Position numbers and translations under genes: made by a program. From Sphaerisporangium corydalis (lineage in GTDB: Bacteria; Actinomycetota; Actinomycetes; Streptosporangiales; Streptosporangiaceae), in assembly GCF_025506355.1 (NCBI RefSeq), contig NZ_JANZYP010000025.1, positions 44,928-108,927 on the forward strand: 64,000 bases of DNA. The letters run 5' to 3'. Each line of letters begins with the position of its first letter. Positions within the stretch are counted from its first letter, which is position 1. This document shows positions 7,174 to 15,607 of the stretch, one piece after another. The notes below the pieces were generated by a model. That model saw only the letters and a list, made by a program, of their open reading frames with translations. It did not search any database and was not told the origin of the DNA.

Positions 7174-9564
7174 TCAGGACGTCGCGCGTCCCCGCAGTTC
7201 GTGCAGCTCAGAGGGAGAAATCGGCATCCGGTCGATGGTGATGCCCTCGGCGTCCTCGATCGCGGCGGCGATGACGGCGGACACCGGGATGACCCCGGCC
7301 TCGCCCGCTCCCTTGATCCCCAGCGGGTTCAGCGGGGAAGGCGTCTCCAGGTGCGCGGTCTCGATGAACGGGACCTCCGTCGCGTACGGCATCAGGAAGT
7401 CCATGAACGAGGCGTTCAGCAGCTGCCCGTGCGCGTCGTAGACCATGCGCTCGTACAGCGCGCCGCCGACGCCCTGCGCCACCCCCCCGTGGATCTGCCC
7501 CTCGACGATCATCGGGTTGATCAGCCGGCCGCAGTCGTGCACGACCGCGTACCGCAGGATCTTGATCTCCGCGGTGTCGGGGTCGGTCTCGACGATGGCC
7601 GCGTGCATGCCGGAGGCGAACGTCGAGCGCACCGGCGAGTAGTAGTCGCGGCCCTCCAGCCCCGGCTCCTCCCCCTCCGCCACCGGCGGCCGGTCCATCG
7701 AGGCGGCACCGGAGAACTGCGTGGCCCGCTTGGCCTCCTCGTCGAAGGCGTACCGCAGCGGGTTGGACAGCACGGCCACCGTCGCCAGCGCGATCGAGGC
7801 ACCGGGGTTCCCGGCCACGCGGACCATCCCGTCCTCGATCTCCAGGTCGCGGGGGTCGGCCTCCAGCGCCTCGGCGGCGATGCGCAGCGCCTTGTCGCGC
7901 ACCTTGCGGCACGCCAGGGCGATGGCGTTGCCGCTCATCACCGCGGCCCGCGAGGCGAACGTGCCGACGGCGTACCCGAAGCGGCGGGTGTCGCCCGTCA
8001 CCACCGAGACCCGGTCCAGCGGCACCCCCAGCTCGGTGGCGGCGATCTGCGCGAAGACGGTCTCGTGGCCCTGCCCCTGCGAGGTCAGGCCGGTGGAGAC
8101 GTGCACCCGGCCGTCGGAGGTCACCTGCACGTGGCCGCCCTCGTACGGGCCGACGCCGGTGCCTTCGACGTAGCAGCCGAGCCCGATGCCGATCGTGCGC
8201 CCCTCGGCCGCCGCCTCCGCCTTGAGCGCCGCGAAACCGTCCCAGCCGATCAGCTCTTTGATCATCCGGAGCGACTCGGGGTAGTCGCCGCTGTCGTAGA
8301 TGAGCGGGCGGCCGTCCTGGAAGATCAGCCCCTGGTCGTAGGGGAAGTCGCCTGGCTGGATGAAGTTGGCCGCGCGCACGTCCGCCCGGTCGAGGCCGAG
8401 GTGGGCGGCGATGCGGTCCATCGTGCGCTCCATGCAGAACACGCCCTGCGGGCGCCCTGCGCCGCGATAGGGGGTGACCTGCACGGTGTTGGTGTAGATC
8501 GAGGAGAACTCCACCCGGTAGGCGCCGATGCGGTACGGCCCGAGAAGCTGGGTGGCGGTGATGATCGGCACGATGATGCCGTACGGGGTGTAGGCGCCGT
8601 GGTCGTGCAGGATCGTGACGTCCAGGCCGAGGATCCGGCCCTCGCCGTCGAAGCCGACCCGAACGTGCTGCACCTGGCCCCGCTCGTGGGCCGAGGAGAT
8701 GAAGTGCTCGCGCCGGTCCTCGGTCCACTTGACCTCCCGGCCGAGCAGCATCGCCGCCCACGGGACCAGCACCTCCTCCGGCCACGGGTGCACGATCTTC
8801 ACGCCGAAGCCGCCGCCCACGTCGGGCGCGATGACCTCCACCGACGGCAGCGGCAGGCCCAGCTTCGCCGCGACCGCCATGCGGACGCTGGTCGAGGTCT
8901 GCGTGGAGGAGTAGACGCGCAGCGACCGGTCGTCGGGGTCCCAGCGGGCGTACACGCCGCGCCCCTCCAGCGGCATGGAGGCGCTGCGCTCGAAGTCGAG
9001 CCGGAACGCCAGGGTGTGCGGCGCCGCCTCGATGGCTTCGCGCGCCCCGGCGCCGCTCGCCGAGGGGACCTCCTGGACGAGGTGGGCGCCGAGGTTGCCC
9101 GGCACGTCCTCGTGGACGAGGTGGGCGCCCTGCGCCGCCTCCTCGATGCCGACGACCGGCTTGAGGAACTCGTAGTCGACCTCGATGAGCGCGGCGGCGT
9201 CCTCGGCCAGGTAGCGGTCGCGCGCGACGACCATGACCACCGGCTCCCCGACGTGCCGCACGATGTCCCTGGCGAGCGGGTAGGCCGTGCGCCCGTGGGT
9301 CAGCGCCGGGTGCGGGATGAGCAGCGGCAGCGGGTCGCGCACCCTTTCGGGCAGGTCCTCCCAGGTGTAGATCGCGACCAGGCCGTCCACGTCCACGGCG
9401 GCCGACACGTCGATGTCGCGGATGCGGGCGTGCGCGTGCGGCGACCGGACGAACGCGGCGGCGAGCGCGTCCCGCCCGAGGTCGTCGACGTACCGCCCCT
9501 GGCCGGTGATCAGCCGCAGGTCCTCCCTGCGCTGGACCCGCTCGCCGAACAGCTTCGTCGTCAC
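7174..9564 (-). CDS. Molybdenum hydroxylase large subunit (XDH/CoxL-like)
   Basis: A 796-aa molybdopterin-binding subunit of the xanthine dehydrogenase family. It starts at a GTG overlapping the small-subunit stop by 4 bp. Visible motifs are DVGGGFGVK (about residue 245), the active-site loop TPYRGAGRPQG in place of the AYxCSFR loop of true aerobic CO dehydrogenase, TGLTSQGQGHETVFAQI near the middle, and GIKGAGEAG with the likely catalytic Glu near the C-terminus. The loop sequence argues against form I CO oxidation. Together with the NCS2 nucleobase permease in the same operon, oxidation of a purine or related N-heterocycle is more likely, but the substrate is not defined by sequence. Confidence 0.9.
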   Translation of the reverse strand: MTTKLFGERVQRREDLRLITGQGRYVDDLGRDALAAAFVRSPHAHARIRDIDVSAAVDVDGLVAIYTWEDLPERVRDPLPLLIPHPALTHGRTAYPLARDIVRHVGEPVVMVVARDRYLAEDAAALIEVDYEFLKPVVGIEEAAQGAHLVHEDVPGNLGAHLVQEVPSASGAGAREAIEAAPHTLAFRLDFERSASMPLEGRGVYARWDPDDRSLRVYSSTQTSTSVRMAVAAKLGLPLPSVEVIAPDVGGGFGVKIVHPWPEEVLVPWAAMLLGREVKWTEDRREHFISSAHERGQVQHVRVGFDGEGRILGLDVTILHDHGAYTPYGIIVPIITATQLLGPYRIGAYRVEFSSIYTNTVQVTPYRGAGRPQGVFCMERTMDRIAAHLGLDRADVRAANFIQPGDFPYDQGLIFQDGRPLIYDSGDYPESLRMIKELIGWDGFAALKAEAAAEGRTIGIGLGCYVEGTGVGPYEGGHVQVTSDGRVHVSTGLTSQGQGHETVFAQIAATELGVPLDRVSVVTGDTRRFGYAVGTFASRAAVMSGNAIALACRKVRDKALRIAAEALEADPRDLEIEDGMVRVAGNPGASIALATVAVLSNPLRYAFDEEAKRATQFSGAASMDRPPVAEGEEPGLEGRDYYSPVRSTFASGMHAAIVETDPDTAEIKILRYAVVHDCGRLINPMIVEGQIHGGVAQGVGGALYERMVYDAHGQLLNASFMDFLMPYATEVPFIETAHLETPSPLNPLGIKGAGEAGVIPVSAVIAAAIEDAEGITIDRMPISPSELHELRGRATS

Positions 9565-10049
9565 GCCTCATCACCCATCAGCTCGGCCGCGCGGTGGACC
9601 GCCTTGACGATGTTCTGGTAGCCGGTGCAGCGGCACAGGTTGCCCGAGATGCCCTCGACCACCTCGTCCTCGGTGGGCGCCGGGTTGTCGCGCAGCAGCG
9701 CGGTCACCGTGCACAGGAACCCCGGGGTGCAGAAGCCGCACTGCAGCGCGTGGCATTCGGAGAACGCCCGCTGCACCGGCGACAGCTCCCCGCCGGGCCC
9801 GCTCAGCCCCTCGACGGTGGTGATCTCGTGCCCGTCCACCGAGACGGCGAAGGTCAGGCACGACCGCACGGGGTCACCGTCCAGCAGGACCGTGCAGCAG
9901 CCGCAGACGCCGTGCTCGCAGCCGACGTGGGTGCCGGTCAGGCCGAGCTCGTGGCGCAGGCAGTCCGACAGCAGCCGCCGTCCGGGGACCTTCGCCTCGC
10001 GCACGACGCCGTTGACCGTAAGCGTGATCTCGTGCAGGGCCTCACTCAC
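9561..10049 (-). CDS. Molybdenum hydroxylase 2x[2Fe-2S] small subunit
   Basis: A 162-aa electron-transfer subunit. The plant-type [2Fe-2S] site is CEHGVCGCCTVLLDG followed by RSC; the second cluster site is CGFCTPG with CRCTG about 35 residues later. It links the molybdenum and FAD subunits. I start it at GTG 10049 (VSEALHEITLTVNG), which has GGGAGG six bases upstream. A second in-frame GTG at 10073 lies behind a duplicate of the same ribosome site and would add eight residues (see the 22-bp repeat). Its stop overlaps the large-subunit start by 4 bp, indicating translational coupling. Confidence 0.92.
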   Translation of the reverse strand: MSEALHEITLTVNGVVREAKVPGRRLLSDCLRHELGLTGTHVGCEHGVCGCCTVLLDGDPVRSCLTFAVSVDGHEITTVEGLSGPGGELSPVQRAFSECHALQCGFCTPGFLCTVTALLRDNPAPTEDEVVEGISGNLCRCTGYQNIVKAVHRAAELMGDEA

Positions 10050-10091
10050 CGCGGGCCTCCCGTCCGTCTTCACTCACCGCGGGCCTCCCGT
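10042..10091. repeat. Duplicated ribosome site/start region
   Basis: A 22-bp perfect direct repeat (10042-10063 and 10070-10091, period 28 bp) spans the end of the FAD-subunit gene and the start of the iron-sulphur gene. Read on the minus strand each copy holds GGGAGGCCCGCGGTGAGTGA, a Shine-Dalgarno sequence plus GTG. The period is not a multiple of three, so the duplication created a second candidate start. Confidence 0.85.
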
Positions 10092-10973
10092 TGCGTCGTC
10101 CCGATCTTCGGTGGCCTCCTGGGCGGCGATCCGCAGCGCCCGCGCGGCCAGCACCCCGGTGAGGTGCCGCCGGTACCCGGCCGTCGCGTGGATGTCCCCC
10201 TCGGGGTCGATCAGGTCCCGCACGGCGCGCGCGACCGCGTCCCAGTCGTCGGAGGCGGCCGGCCGGTGGGCGCACACCTCGGACATGTCGAGCAGGACGG
10301 GGACCGGTCCCGCGCTCACGCAGGCCACCCGGGCCGAGGCGATGCGCAGGTCCTCGTCGAGGACGACCACGGCGGCGGCGCCCGCCATCGCGTAGTCGCC
10401 GTGCCGGCGCGCCACCTCGCAGAAGGCGCTGCCCGCGCGGGCGGGCAGTGCGGGGAAGAACGCGGACACCGCCAGCTCGCCGGGCTCGGTGGCCGACTCC
10501 AGCGGGCCGGTGAAGAACTCGCCCGCCGGCACGTCACGCTCCCCGCCGCCGTGCCGCGCCAGCCGCACCGACCCGTCGAGGACGGTCAGCACGGCGGGCA
10601 GCTCGGCCGAGGGGTCGGCGTGCACGAGGCTGCCGACCACGGTGCCGCGGTTGCGGATCACCGGGTGGGCCACCAGCCTGAGCGCGGCGCCGAGCAGCGG
10701 CTGGGCCCGCGCGACGGCCGCGGAACGCTCGACGGCCGCGTGCCTGGCCAGCGCGCCGACCCGGACGCCGCCGTCCCGCACCGCGATGGTGTCCAGGGAC
10801 GTGACCCGGTTGATGTCGACCAGGTGGGACGGCGCGGCCAGGCGCATGTTGAGCAGGGGGATCAGGCTCTGGCCGCCGGCCAGCACCTTGCCGTGCGGCC
10901 CCGCCCCGGCGAGGACCTCAAGGGTCTCGCCGAGGGTGCGGGGCGCGTGGTAGTCGAACGCCGAGGGCTTCAC
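10074..10973 (-). CDS. Molybdenum hydroxylase FAD subunit (CoxM-like)
   Basis: A 299-aa subunit that binds FAD and passes electrons to the final acceptor. The two flavin motifs of the CoxM/XDH FAD domain are present: VLAGGQSLIPLLNMR (residues 30-44) and RNRGTVVGSLVHADPSAELP (about 105-125). The C-terminal CO-dehydrogenase flavoprotein-like domain follows. The GTG start overlaps the permease stop by 4 bp, so permease, FAD, Fe-S and molybdenum subunits are one translationally coupled operon. No molybdenum-cofactor maturation genes are within the window. Confidence 0.92.
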   Translation of the reverse strand: MKPSAFDYHAPRTLGETLEVLAGAGPHGKVLAGGQSLIPLLNMRLAAPSHLVDINRVTSLDTIAVRDGGVRVGALARHAAVERSAAVARAQPLLGAALRLVAHPVIRNRGTVVGSLVHADPSAELPAVLTVLDGSVRLARHGGGERDVPAGEFFTGPLESATEPGELAVSAFFPALPARAGSAFCEVARRHGDYAMAGAAAVVVLDEDLRIASARVACVSAGPVPVLLDMSEVCAHRPAASDDWDAVARAVRDLIDPEGDIHATAGYRRHLTGVLAARALRIAAQEATEDRDDATGGPR

Positions 10974-12346
10974 GTGCCGCTGCCGCTCCCTTCCGCCAGG
11001 GCGGGCGACGCCCCGGAGTCGCCGCCGGCCGGTGTGCGCCCGGATATCGCGCGCAGCAGGTGGTACCCGCCGAGCACGACGATCGTGCCGAGCGCGATGC
11101 CGGCCAGCGAGAAGTCCTTGGTGATCTGGTGCGACACCGGGCCGATGGCCAGGATGATGCCCGCTCCGATCGGCACCATGTTCACCGGGTCGGAGAAGTC
11201 GACCCGGTTCTCGATCCAGATCTTCGCACCCAGCAGGCCGATCATGCCGTACAGGATGACGGTGATGCCACCGAGCACGCCACTTGGCGTGGCCGCCACC
11301 AGCGCGCCGAACTTCGGCACCAGGCCGAACCCGATGGCCACGACGGCCGCGATGTAATAAGCGGCCGTCGAATAGACCCGCGTCGCGGCCATGACCCCGA
11401 TGTTCTCCGCGTAGGTGGTGGTGGGAGAGCCGCCCGTCGCGCTCGCCACGACCGTTCCGAGGCCGTCCGCGAAGATCGCGCGGCCGATCAGGGGGTCGAC
11501 ATCGACTCCGGTCATCTCACCGACTGCCTTGACGTGCCCGACGTTCTCGGCGATCAGGGCGATGACGGCGGGGAGCACCAGCACGATGGCCGACATGGCG
11601 AACTGCGGAGGATGCATCGCCGGCCACCCGAACAGGTCGGCATCCGAGACCGACTGGAAGTTCACCCGAGGGCCGGTGACGTTCTGCCCGGAGAGTGGAT
11701 CATGTGCCGTGATGTTTCCGATGATCTTGTCTGCCCCGATGGACAGCAGGAATCCGATGACAAGACCGAGCAGGATGCCGATGCGGCCGATGAACCCCTT
11801 GAAGGCGACGATGATCACGCCGGTGACGACCATGGTGATCAACGCGATCCACGGGTCGTGCCACCAGTAGAAGTCGGCCACGACGTAGGCGAGGCCGAAA
11901 CCGATCAGCATGACGACCGCCCCCGTCACCACCGGGGGAAAGATCTTGTGGATGATCTGGATACCAAGATAGTGAATCGCGACGCCGCAGAGCGCGAGCA
12001 CCGCCCCGGCGACCAGGATCGCGCCGGTGACGGTCCCACTGCCACCTCCGGCGGCGTTGATGGCCGCCACCGCTCCTACGAAAGACGCCGACGTACCGAG
12101 GTAGCTCGGGATCTTGCCCTGCACGATCAGCAGGAACAGGATCGTGGCGACTCCCGACATCATGATCGCAAGGTTGGGATTCAGTCCCATCACCACGGGG
12201 AACACGAACGTCGCTCCGAACATCGCGATGACGTGTTGCGCGCCGAATCCGACCATGCGTGGCCAGCTCAGCCGCTCGTCGGGCTTGACCACCTCCCCGG
12301 GAGCCAATGAGCGCCCGTCGCCGTGCAACTTCCATCCGAAGGCCAT
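10970..12346 (-). CDS. NCS2-family nucleobase permease (uracil/xanthine type)
   Basis: A 458-aa polytopic membrane protein with about 12-14 hydrophobic segments. It begins with a hydrophilic stretch and LSWPRMVGFGAQHVIAMFGA, which matches the NCS2/UraA start (QH motif in helix 1). IPSYLGTSASFVGAV, FPPVVTGAVVMLIGFGLA, the acidic ALIAENVGHVKAVGEMTG segment and GGSPTTTYAENIG are family hallmarks; the two Glu residues there take part in substrate and proton binding in UraA. It likely imports uracil, xanthine or a related base by proton symport. As first gene of the operon it probably supplies the substrate of the molybdenum hydroxylase. The start has an AAAGGG-type ribosome site. Confidence 0.92.
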   Translation of the reverse strand: MAFGWKLHGDGRSLAPGEVVKPDERLSWPRMVGFGAQHVIAMFGATFVFPVVMGLNPNLAIMMSGVATILFLLIVQGKIPSYLGTSASFVGAVAAINAAGGGSGTVTGAILVAGAVLALCGVAIHYLGIQIIHKIFPPVVTGAVVMLIGFGLAYVVADFYWWHDPWIALITMVVTGVIIVAFKGFIGRIGILLGLVIGFLLSIGADKIIGNITAHDPLSGQNVTGPRVNFQSVSDADLFGWPAMHPPQFAMSAIVLVLPAVIALIAENVGHVKAVGEMTGVDVDPLIGRAIFADGLGTVVASATGGSPTTTYAENIGVMAATRVYSTAAYYIAAVVAIGFGLVPKFGALVAATPSGVLGGITVILYGMIGLLGAKIWIENRVDFSDPVNMVPIGAGIILAIGPVSHQITKDFSLAGIALGTIVVLGGYHLLRAISGRTPAGGDSGASPALAEGSGSGT

Positions 12347-12670
12347 GAGAGCCCTTTCTTACCGGGCCGGGGGTCGGTGGCCACCCCGCAGGCGGACCTC
12401 CGCGGCATATCGCACTTCGTACTTGCCGGGCACATTAGACCCGTGAACCGTGGTCCACATGGTAGGGAACTGCCAAACGTACCCGACCGACCCGCACTCC
12501 TCTTGCGCACCGCCCCCCACCACAGGCAGTGAACAGGGCCCTCGCTCCCCTCGGACCGTCGCCCTGTCAGGGCACGTGCGGAAACACCTGCCACGATCTC
12601 GGCGCGGGCTCGCCACTCCCCTCAAACGACAGCCGGTCCAGGGAGCGGGAGTCAACGCCACCAGGAAATA

Positions 12671-12791
12671 AGGGCCTCGCTCCGCTCGGACTGTTTTCTC
12701 GGAGCTTCGCCGTATCAAGGCGGCCGCGAGACCGCCGGCAAGGATCCCGGCGAAGCTCTCAGAAAACCGCCCGAGCGTAGCGAGGCCCTTT
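12671..12791. repeat. Palindromic element, full copy A
   Basis: A 121-bp element with about 40-bp imperfect terminal inverted repeats. The left arm begins AGGGCCTCGCTCCGCTCGGA and ends GGAGCTTCGCC; the right arm is its complement (GGCGAAGCTCTCAGAAAAC to GAGGCCCTTT). A centre containing ATCAAGG and GACCGCCGGCAAGGATC separates the arms. It carries no gene. The same sequence recurs in full or half at eight further places up to 19.6 kb. Confidence 0.85.
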
Positions 12792-12847
12792 CGCGGTGGC
12801 CTCAAGAGGCGTCACGACCTCCAGCGCCGGGAGACCCTGGCACCAGG

Positions 12848-12922
12848 CGCGACCGCCTCACCCGCGCCTACGCCGAACTCAACCAGCTCACCGGCTGGCT
12901 CCACCACCTCGCCGCGCAAGAC
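12848..12922 (+). pseudogene. Possible 3' gene remnant between palindromic elements
   Basis: About 25 codons reading DRLTRAYAELNQLTGWLHHL in a frame with typical actinomycete codon use and no start. It runs straight into element copy B. It looks like the tail of a lost gene, but it is too short to identify. The rest of the 1,043-bp stretch between the permease (12346) and the XRE gene (13390) holds only element copies A and B and the promoter of the latter; I see no other gene. Confidence 0.3.
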
Positions 12923-13045
12923 AAAGGGCCTCGCTCCGCTCGGACTGTTTTCTTGGAGCTTCGCCCTATCAAGGCGGCCACGAGACCGCCGGCAAGGATC
13001 CGGCGAAGCCCTCAGAGCACGGCCCGAACGGAGCGAGGCCCTTTT
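12923..13045. repeat. Palindromic element, full copy B
   Basis: A 123-bp copy of the same element, about 90% like copy A by eye: AAAGGGCCTCGCTCCGCTCG at the left, GAGCGAGGCCCTTTT at the right, with the same TATCAAGGCGGCC centre. It begins within the short gene remnant. Confidence 0.85.
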
Positions 13046-13389
13046 CGAGGTGCTTCAAGAGCCCGCCGGGTAAGTCCCCGATCCACGCCTCCGAGCCGGG
13101 CGCCTCGCCGCACTGCCGCAGCCCGGTCGGCCCGGGCCGCCGGACGTGACCCCCTCGATCCCTTTTCACTCGTCCCGCCCCTCACTCACAGAAGCCAAAT
13201 CACTTTTCTTTTCCGCCCTGCCGGATAAACATGGCGTGTGCTTAGATTGCCTTCACGACCGGTGATTCCAGGCCTGATCGGCGGCCCAGAAGATGACCGG
13301 TTAAACCGGCGGCCGGTTTAATCAAACCTCGGACCGGAATCGCCACCCAAGATAAAAAGCCCGATTTTCTCTATTTCGAGAGGATCGCC

Positions 13390-14226
13390 ATGACCGTGGA
13401 GCAATTCCCCGACCCCGGGTCCCCTCGCGTGCTGTTCGGCACCGAGATGCGCCGCCTGCGCGAGGCCGCTCAGCTGTCACAGGCCGCCGTGGCCACCCGC
13501 CTGGGATGCACACAGACCCAGGTGAGCCGCCTGGAGGCCGCCACCAGGACGCCGTCGAGATCCGACGCCGAGCGGCTGGACCGGCTGTTCGGCGGGGACC
13601 GCGCAGACGGCGGCACCTACTTCGCGGGACTGCGCCGCCGCATCGTCGCCCGCCCGAGCGGCCCTATCTGGTTCGAGGGCTGGGCCGAAGAGATCGAGCC
13701 CACGGCCCTCGTCCTCCGCTCCTGGGACCCCCTCCTGGTCCCCGGCCTCCTCCAGACCGAGGCATACGCGCGACAGTTGTTCAGTCGCGGCCCGAGAGCG
13801 GTCCCCGAGGAGGTGGAAAAGCGGGTCGAGGCCCGCATAAGGCGCCGAAGGATCTTGGACGTACAAGACCCTCCTCTGGTCCTTGTCCTGATCGACGCGG
13901 GCGTACTACGCCGCCGGGTAGGCGGGGCAGAGACGATGAGGGAGCAACTCGGCTATCTGCTCGAAGTCGCCGAACGACCTGCCGTGACCATTCAGGTCGT
14001 CGATCCCGACTGTCTGGCGGGGATGGCCGGGGCCTTCATGATTGCCGAGCTTCCGAACGGGCAGCCAGACGTGATCCATGCGGACTCACCGGTCCAGGGG
14101 CAGATAACAAGCGAACATGAATTCGTATTTTCCATCCGAAACCGATACGAATCCGTGAGGGCGTGGGCCTATCCTGAGCATGTATCCCTGAGAATGATCG
14201 AGGAAGTGAGACGGGAATGGACCTGA
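13390..14226 (+). CDS. XRE-family regulator with DUF5753 domain
   Basis: A 278-aa protein. Residues about 14-70 are a Cro/C1-type helix-turn-helix (EMRRLREAAQLSQAAVATRL, TQTQVSRLEAATRTPS); the remainder is a DUF5753 domain recognised by IPTALVLRSWDP-like and VPGLLQTEAYARQLF segments, here EPTALVLRSWDPLLVPGLLQ. This pairing with a following DUF397 gene is one of the most frequent actinomycete modules (BldB/AbaA-like loci). The ATG at 13390 follows GAGAGG. Its end overlaps the DUF397 start by 10 bp. The regulator probably controls its own operon; the target is unknown. Confidence 0.9.
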   Translation: MTVEQFPDPGSPRVLFGTEMRRLREAAQLSQAAVATRLGCTQTQVSRLEAATRTPSRSDAERLDRLFGGDRADGGTYFAGLRRRIVARPSGPIWFEGWAEEIEPTALVLRSWDPLLVPGLLQTEAYARQLFSRGPRAVPEEVEKRVEARIRRRRILDVQDPPLVLVLIDAGVLRRRVGGAETMREQLGYLLEVAERPAVTIQVVDPDCLAGMAGAFMIAELPNGQPDVIHADSPVQGQITSEHEFVFSIRNRYESVRAWAYPEHVSLRMIEEVRREWT

Positions 14227-14423
14227 GCACCGCCGTGTGGCGGAAGTCGTCACACTCCTCCGACAACGGTGGGCAGTGCGTCGAAATCGCGGTCAATCTT
14301 CCCGGCGTGGTCGCGGTACGTGACAGCAAGATTCCGGATGGACCTAACCTTATTTTCGGTCCCTCCGAGTGGCGATCCTTCGTCATCGGCGTCAAGGCAG
14401 ACAGCTTCAGCAATCTGTCCTGA
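14217..14423 (+). CDS. DUF397 protein
   Basis: A 68-aa protein typical of DUF397: N-terminal WRKSSHSSDNGGQCVEIA, then GVVAVRDSKIPDGPNLIFG and SEWRSFVIGVK. These small proteins are nearly always encoded next to an XRE-DUF5753 regulator, as here, and are thought to act together with it, possibly as antagonist or effector. Translation is coupled through the 10-bp overlap. Product function is unknown. Confidence 0.92.
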   Translation: MDLSTAVWRKSSHSSDNGGQCVEIAVNLPGVVAVRDSKIPDGPNLIFGPSEWRSFVIGVKADSFSNLS

Positions 14424-14504
14424 CTTGTCGGGTATTCACCCCTGCAGCGGGTGACCGGGAATTCGATGAGGACCTAGAGTCCTGGGCCTAAAACTGTGGT
14501 GTTC

Positions 14505-14623
14505 AAGGGCCTCGCTCCGCTCGGACTGTTTCTAGGAGCTTCGCCGTATCAAGGCGACTACGAGACCGCCGGCAAGGATCCGGCGAAGCCCTCAGCGCAC
14601 GGCCCGAACGGAGTGAGGCCCTT
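14505..14623. repeat. Palindromic element, full copy C
   Basis: A 119-bp full copy (left AAGGGCCTCGCTCCGCTCGG, right GAGTGAGGCCCTT). It provides the last ten or so codons and the stop of the minus-strand RHH gene that enters it from the right. Copy C plus the following 70 bp (to 14695) is repeated at 15169-15360. Confidence 0.85.
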
Positions 14624-14843
14624 CGATGGCGGCGGGGATCTCCTCGCGTGTGACAGGCTCGCCGCTCCCCTCGAACGACGGCCAGGCGAAGGGTTCGTCG
14701 TCCCAGACACGGCCGGCCATGGCGGCGAGGCGAATGCCCACACGGATGATCTCCGCCTGCGGGACTCCACGGCGCCTGGCCGCTTCCCTGATGAGCGCCA
14801 GGTCGTCCTGATCGGCGTAGACGCTCGTCCTCCTCATGGACAT
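14592..14843 (-). CDS. Ribbon-helix-helix antitoxin-like protein, altered C-terminus
   Basis: An 83-aa protein (77 aa if the second ATG at 14837 is used). The N-terminus MRRTSVYADQDDLALIREAA with RRGVPQAEIIRVGIRLAAMA is a CopG/VapB-type ribbon-helix-helix DNA-binding domain. Homologous antitoxins usually precede a PIN-domain toxin gene. Here the last residues (EGPHSVRAVR) are encoded by palindromic element C and no toxin gene follows. I infer an orphan antitoxin whose 3' end and partner were lost. No strong ribosome site is visible. It may still bind DNA, since the RHH region is intact. Confidence 0.6.
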   Translation of the reverse strand: MSMRRTSVYADQDDLALIREAARRRGVPQAEIIRVGIRLAAMAGRVWDDEPFAWPSFEGSGEPVTREEIPAAIEGPHSVRAVR

Positions 14844-14923
14844 ACGCAGACGCTAACTCAAGGACGGTCCCGAGGCGGCCAGGCGCGTCCCCCCGGTTGG
14901 CACATTCGCACGAGCCCAGGTTC

Positions 14924-14967
14924 GGCGAAGCTCTCAGAAAACAGCCCGAGCGGAGCGAGGCCCTTTT
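14924..14967. repeat. Palindromic element, right half D
   Basis: Only the right arm (GGCGAAGCTCTCAGAAAACA ... GAGCGAGGCCCTTTT) is present, ending 11 bp before the stop of the ATPase remnant at 14978. Confidence 0.8.
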
Positions 14968-14977
14968 CGAGGTGGCT

Positions 14978-15430
14978 TCAAAGATCCGACTCGCTCACGG
15001 GGGCGGCCAGGTAAGCCCACAGCCGGTGGCCTGTATGGGGCGAGCCCTGATAGCCGGCGCGGTCGGCCAGCACGGCCACGATGCACAGGCCCCGACCGCA
15101 CTCCTCGTCAGCATCCCGCTGCCCATCCTGGTCCCTGAACAGCGGCGCCCCCACTCCACCAAGATCGAAAAAGGACCTCGCTCCGCTCGGACTGTTTTCT
15201 AGGAGCTTCGCCATATCAAGGGGCCACGAGACCTCTAGAAAGGATCCGGCGAAGCTCTCAGAGCGCGGCCCGAGTTGAAGAGGCCCTCCGATGGCGGCGG
15301 GGATCTCCTCGCGTGTGACAGGCTCGCCGCTCCCCTCGAACAACGGCCAGGCGAAGAGTTCGGGCTCGTTCAGCTCGCGCGGGTCCCGCGTGGCCTCCGT
15401 CGCGCTTTTGTCTTGGGTGATGATGGTCAC
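14978..15430 (-). pseudogene. Composite frame: short leader, element E, ATPase tail remnant
   Basis: One open frame of 150 codons joins three unrelated parts. From GTG 15430, with an excellent AGGAGG site, the first ~48 residues include ELFAWPLFEGSGEPVTREEI, nearly the same as the C-terminal part of the RHH protein at 14592. The frame then crosses palindromic element E. The last ~60 residues contain ECGRGLCIVAVLADRAGY and HRLWAYLAAPVSE, the C-terminal GRGL region of a HATPase_c (anti-sigma/serine kinase-like) protein whose ATP-binding half is missing. Whether the fused product is made is unknown; I treat it as gene debris from element-associated rearrangement. Confidence 0.55.
15169..15287. 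repeat. Palindromic element, full copy E
   Basis: A roughly 119-bp copy, more diverged (AAAGGACCTCGCTCCGCTCG; right end GAGTTGAAGAGGCCCT). Together with the 73 bp to its right (to 15360) it is a near duplicate of 14505-14695. It lies inside the composite frame 14978-15430 and is read through in frame. Confidence 0.8.
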
Positions 15431-15515
15431 TGCTTCCTCCTGTGTTCGCTAGCGGATTGGGTTGTGCCCGATCACCTGCTCTCGCCGGACGTTCGCCGGC
15501 TGGTGCCGAAACCGA

Positions 15516-15550
15516 GGGAGCCCCCTCGCCTCCCAGAATGGGGGGCTCCC
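15516..15550 (-). terminator. Terminator hairpin after the 17.9-15.6 kb operon
   Basis: GGGAGCCCCC (15516-15525) pairs perfectly with GGGGGCTCCC (15541-15550) around a 15-nt loop. It lies about 60 bp past the stop at 15608 of the leftward operon. There is no clear U tract, as is common in high-GC genomes. Confidence 0.6.
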
Positions 15551-15607
15551 CGGCATCGGCCCCGACAGACGGGGGCTAGGGAAGATTTCACCCGCCTGCC
15601 GAGACGT

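Noticed and set aside
7171..9621. Long plus-strand frame opposite the molybdenum hydroxylase large subunit (816 codons)
   Set aside because: It mirrors the minus-strand gene with its family motifs; its own translation is low-complexity His/Arg/Gly/Val without any domain. The same holds for the other long antisense frames, for example 21478-23667, 27952-29955, 29475-31886, 51109-53889 (upper part) and 56192-58177.
7174..10973. True aerobic carbon monoxide dehydrogenase (coxMSL)
   Set aside because: The active-site loop is PYRGAGRP, not the AYxCSFR loop of form I CO dehydrogenase, and a nucleobase permease is in the operon.
12440..12480. 5S-rRNA-like string GTAGGGAACTGCCAAAC
   Set aside because: It matches the 3' part of 5S rRNA over about 17 bases only; the rest of a 5S gene is missing, so probably chance or a tiny remnant.
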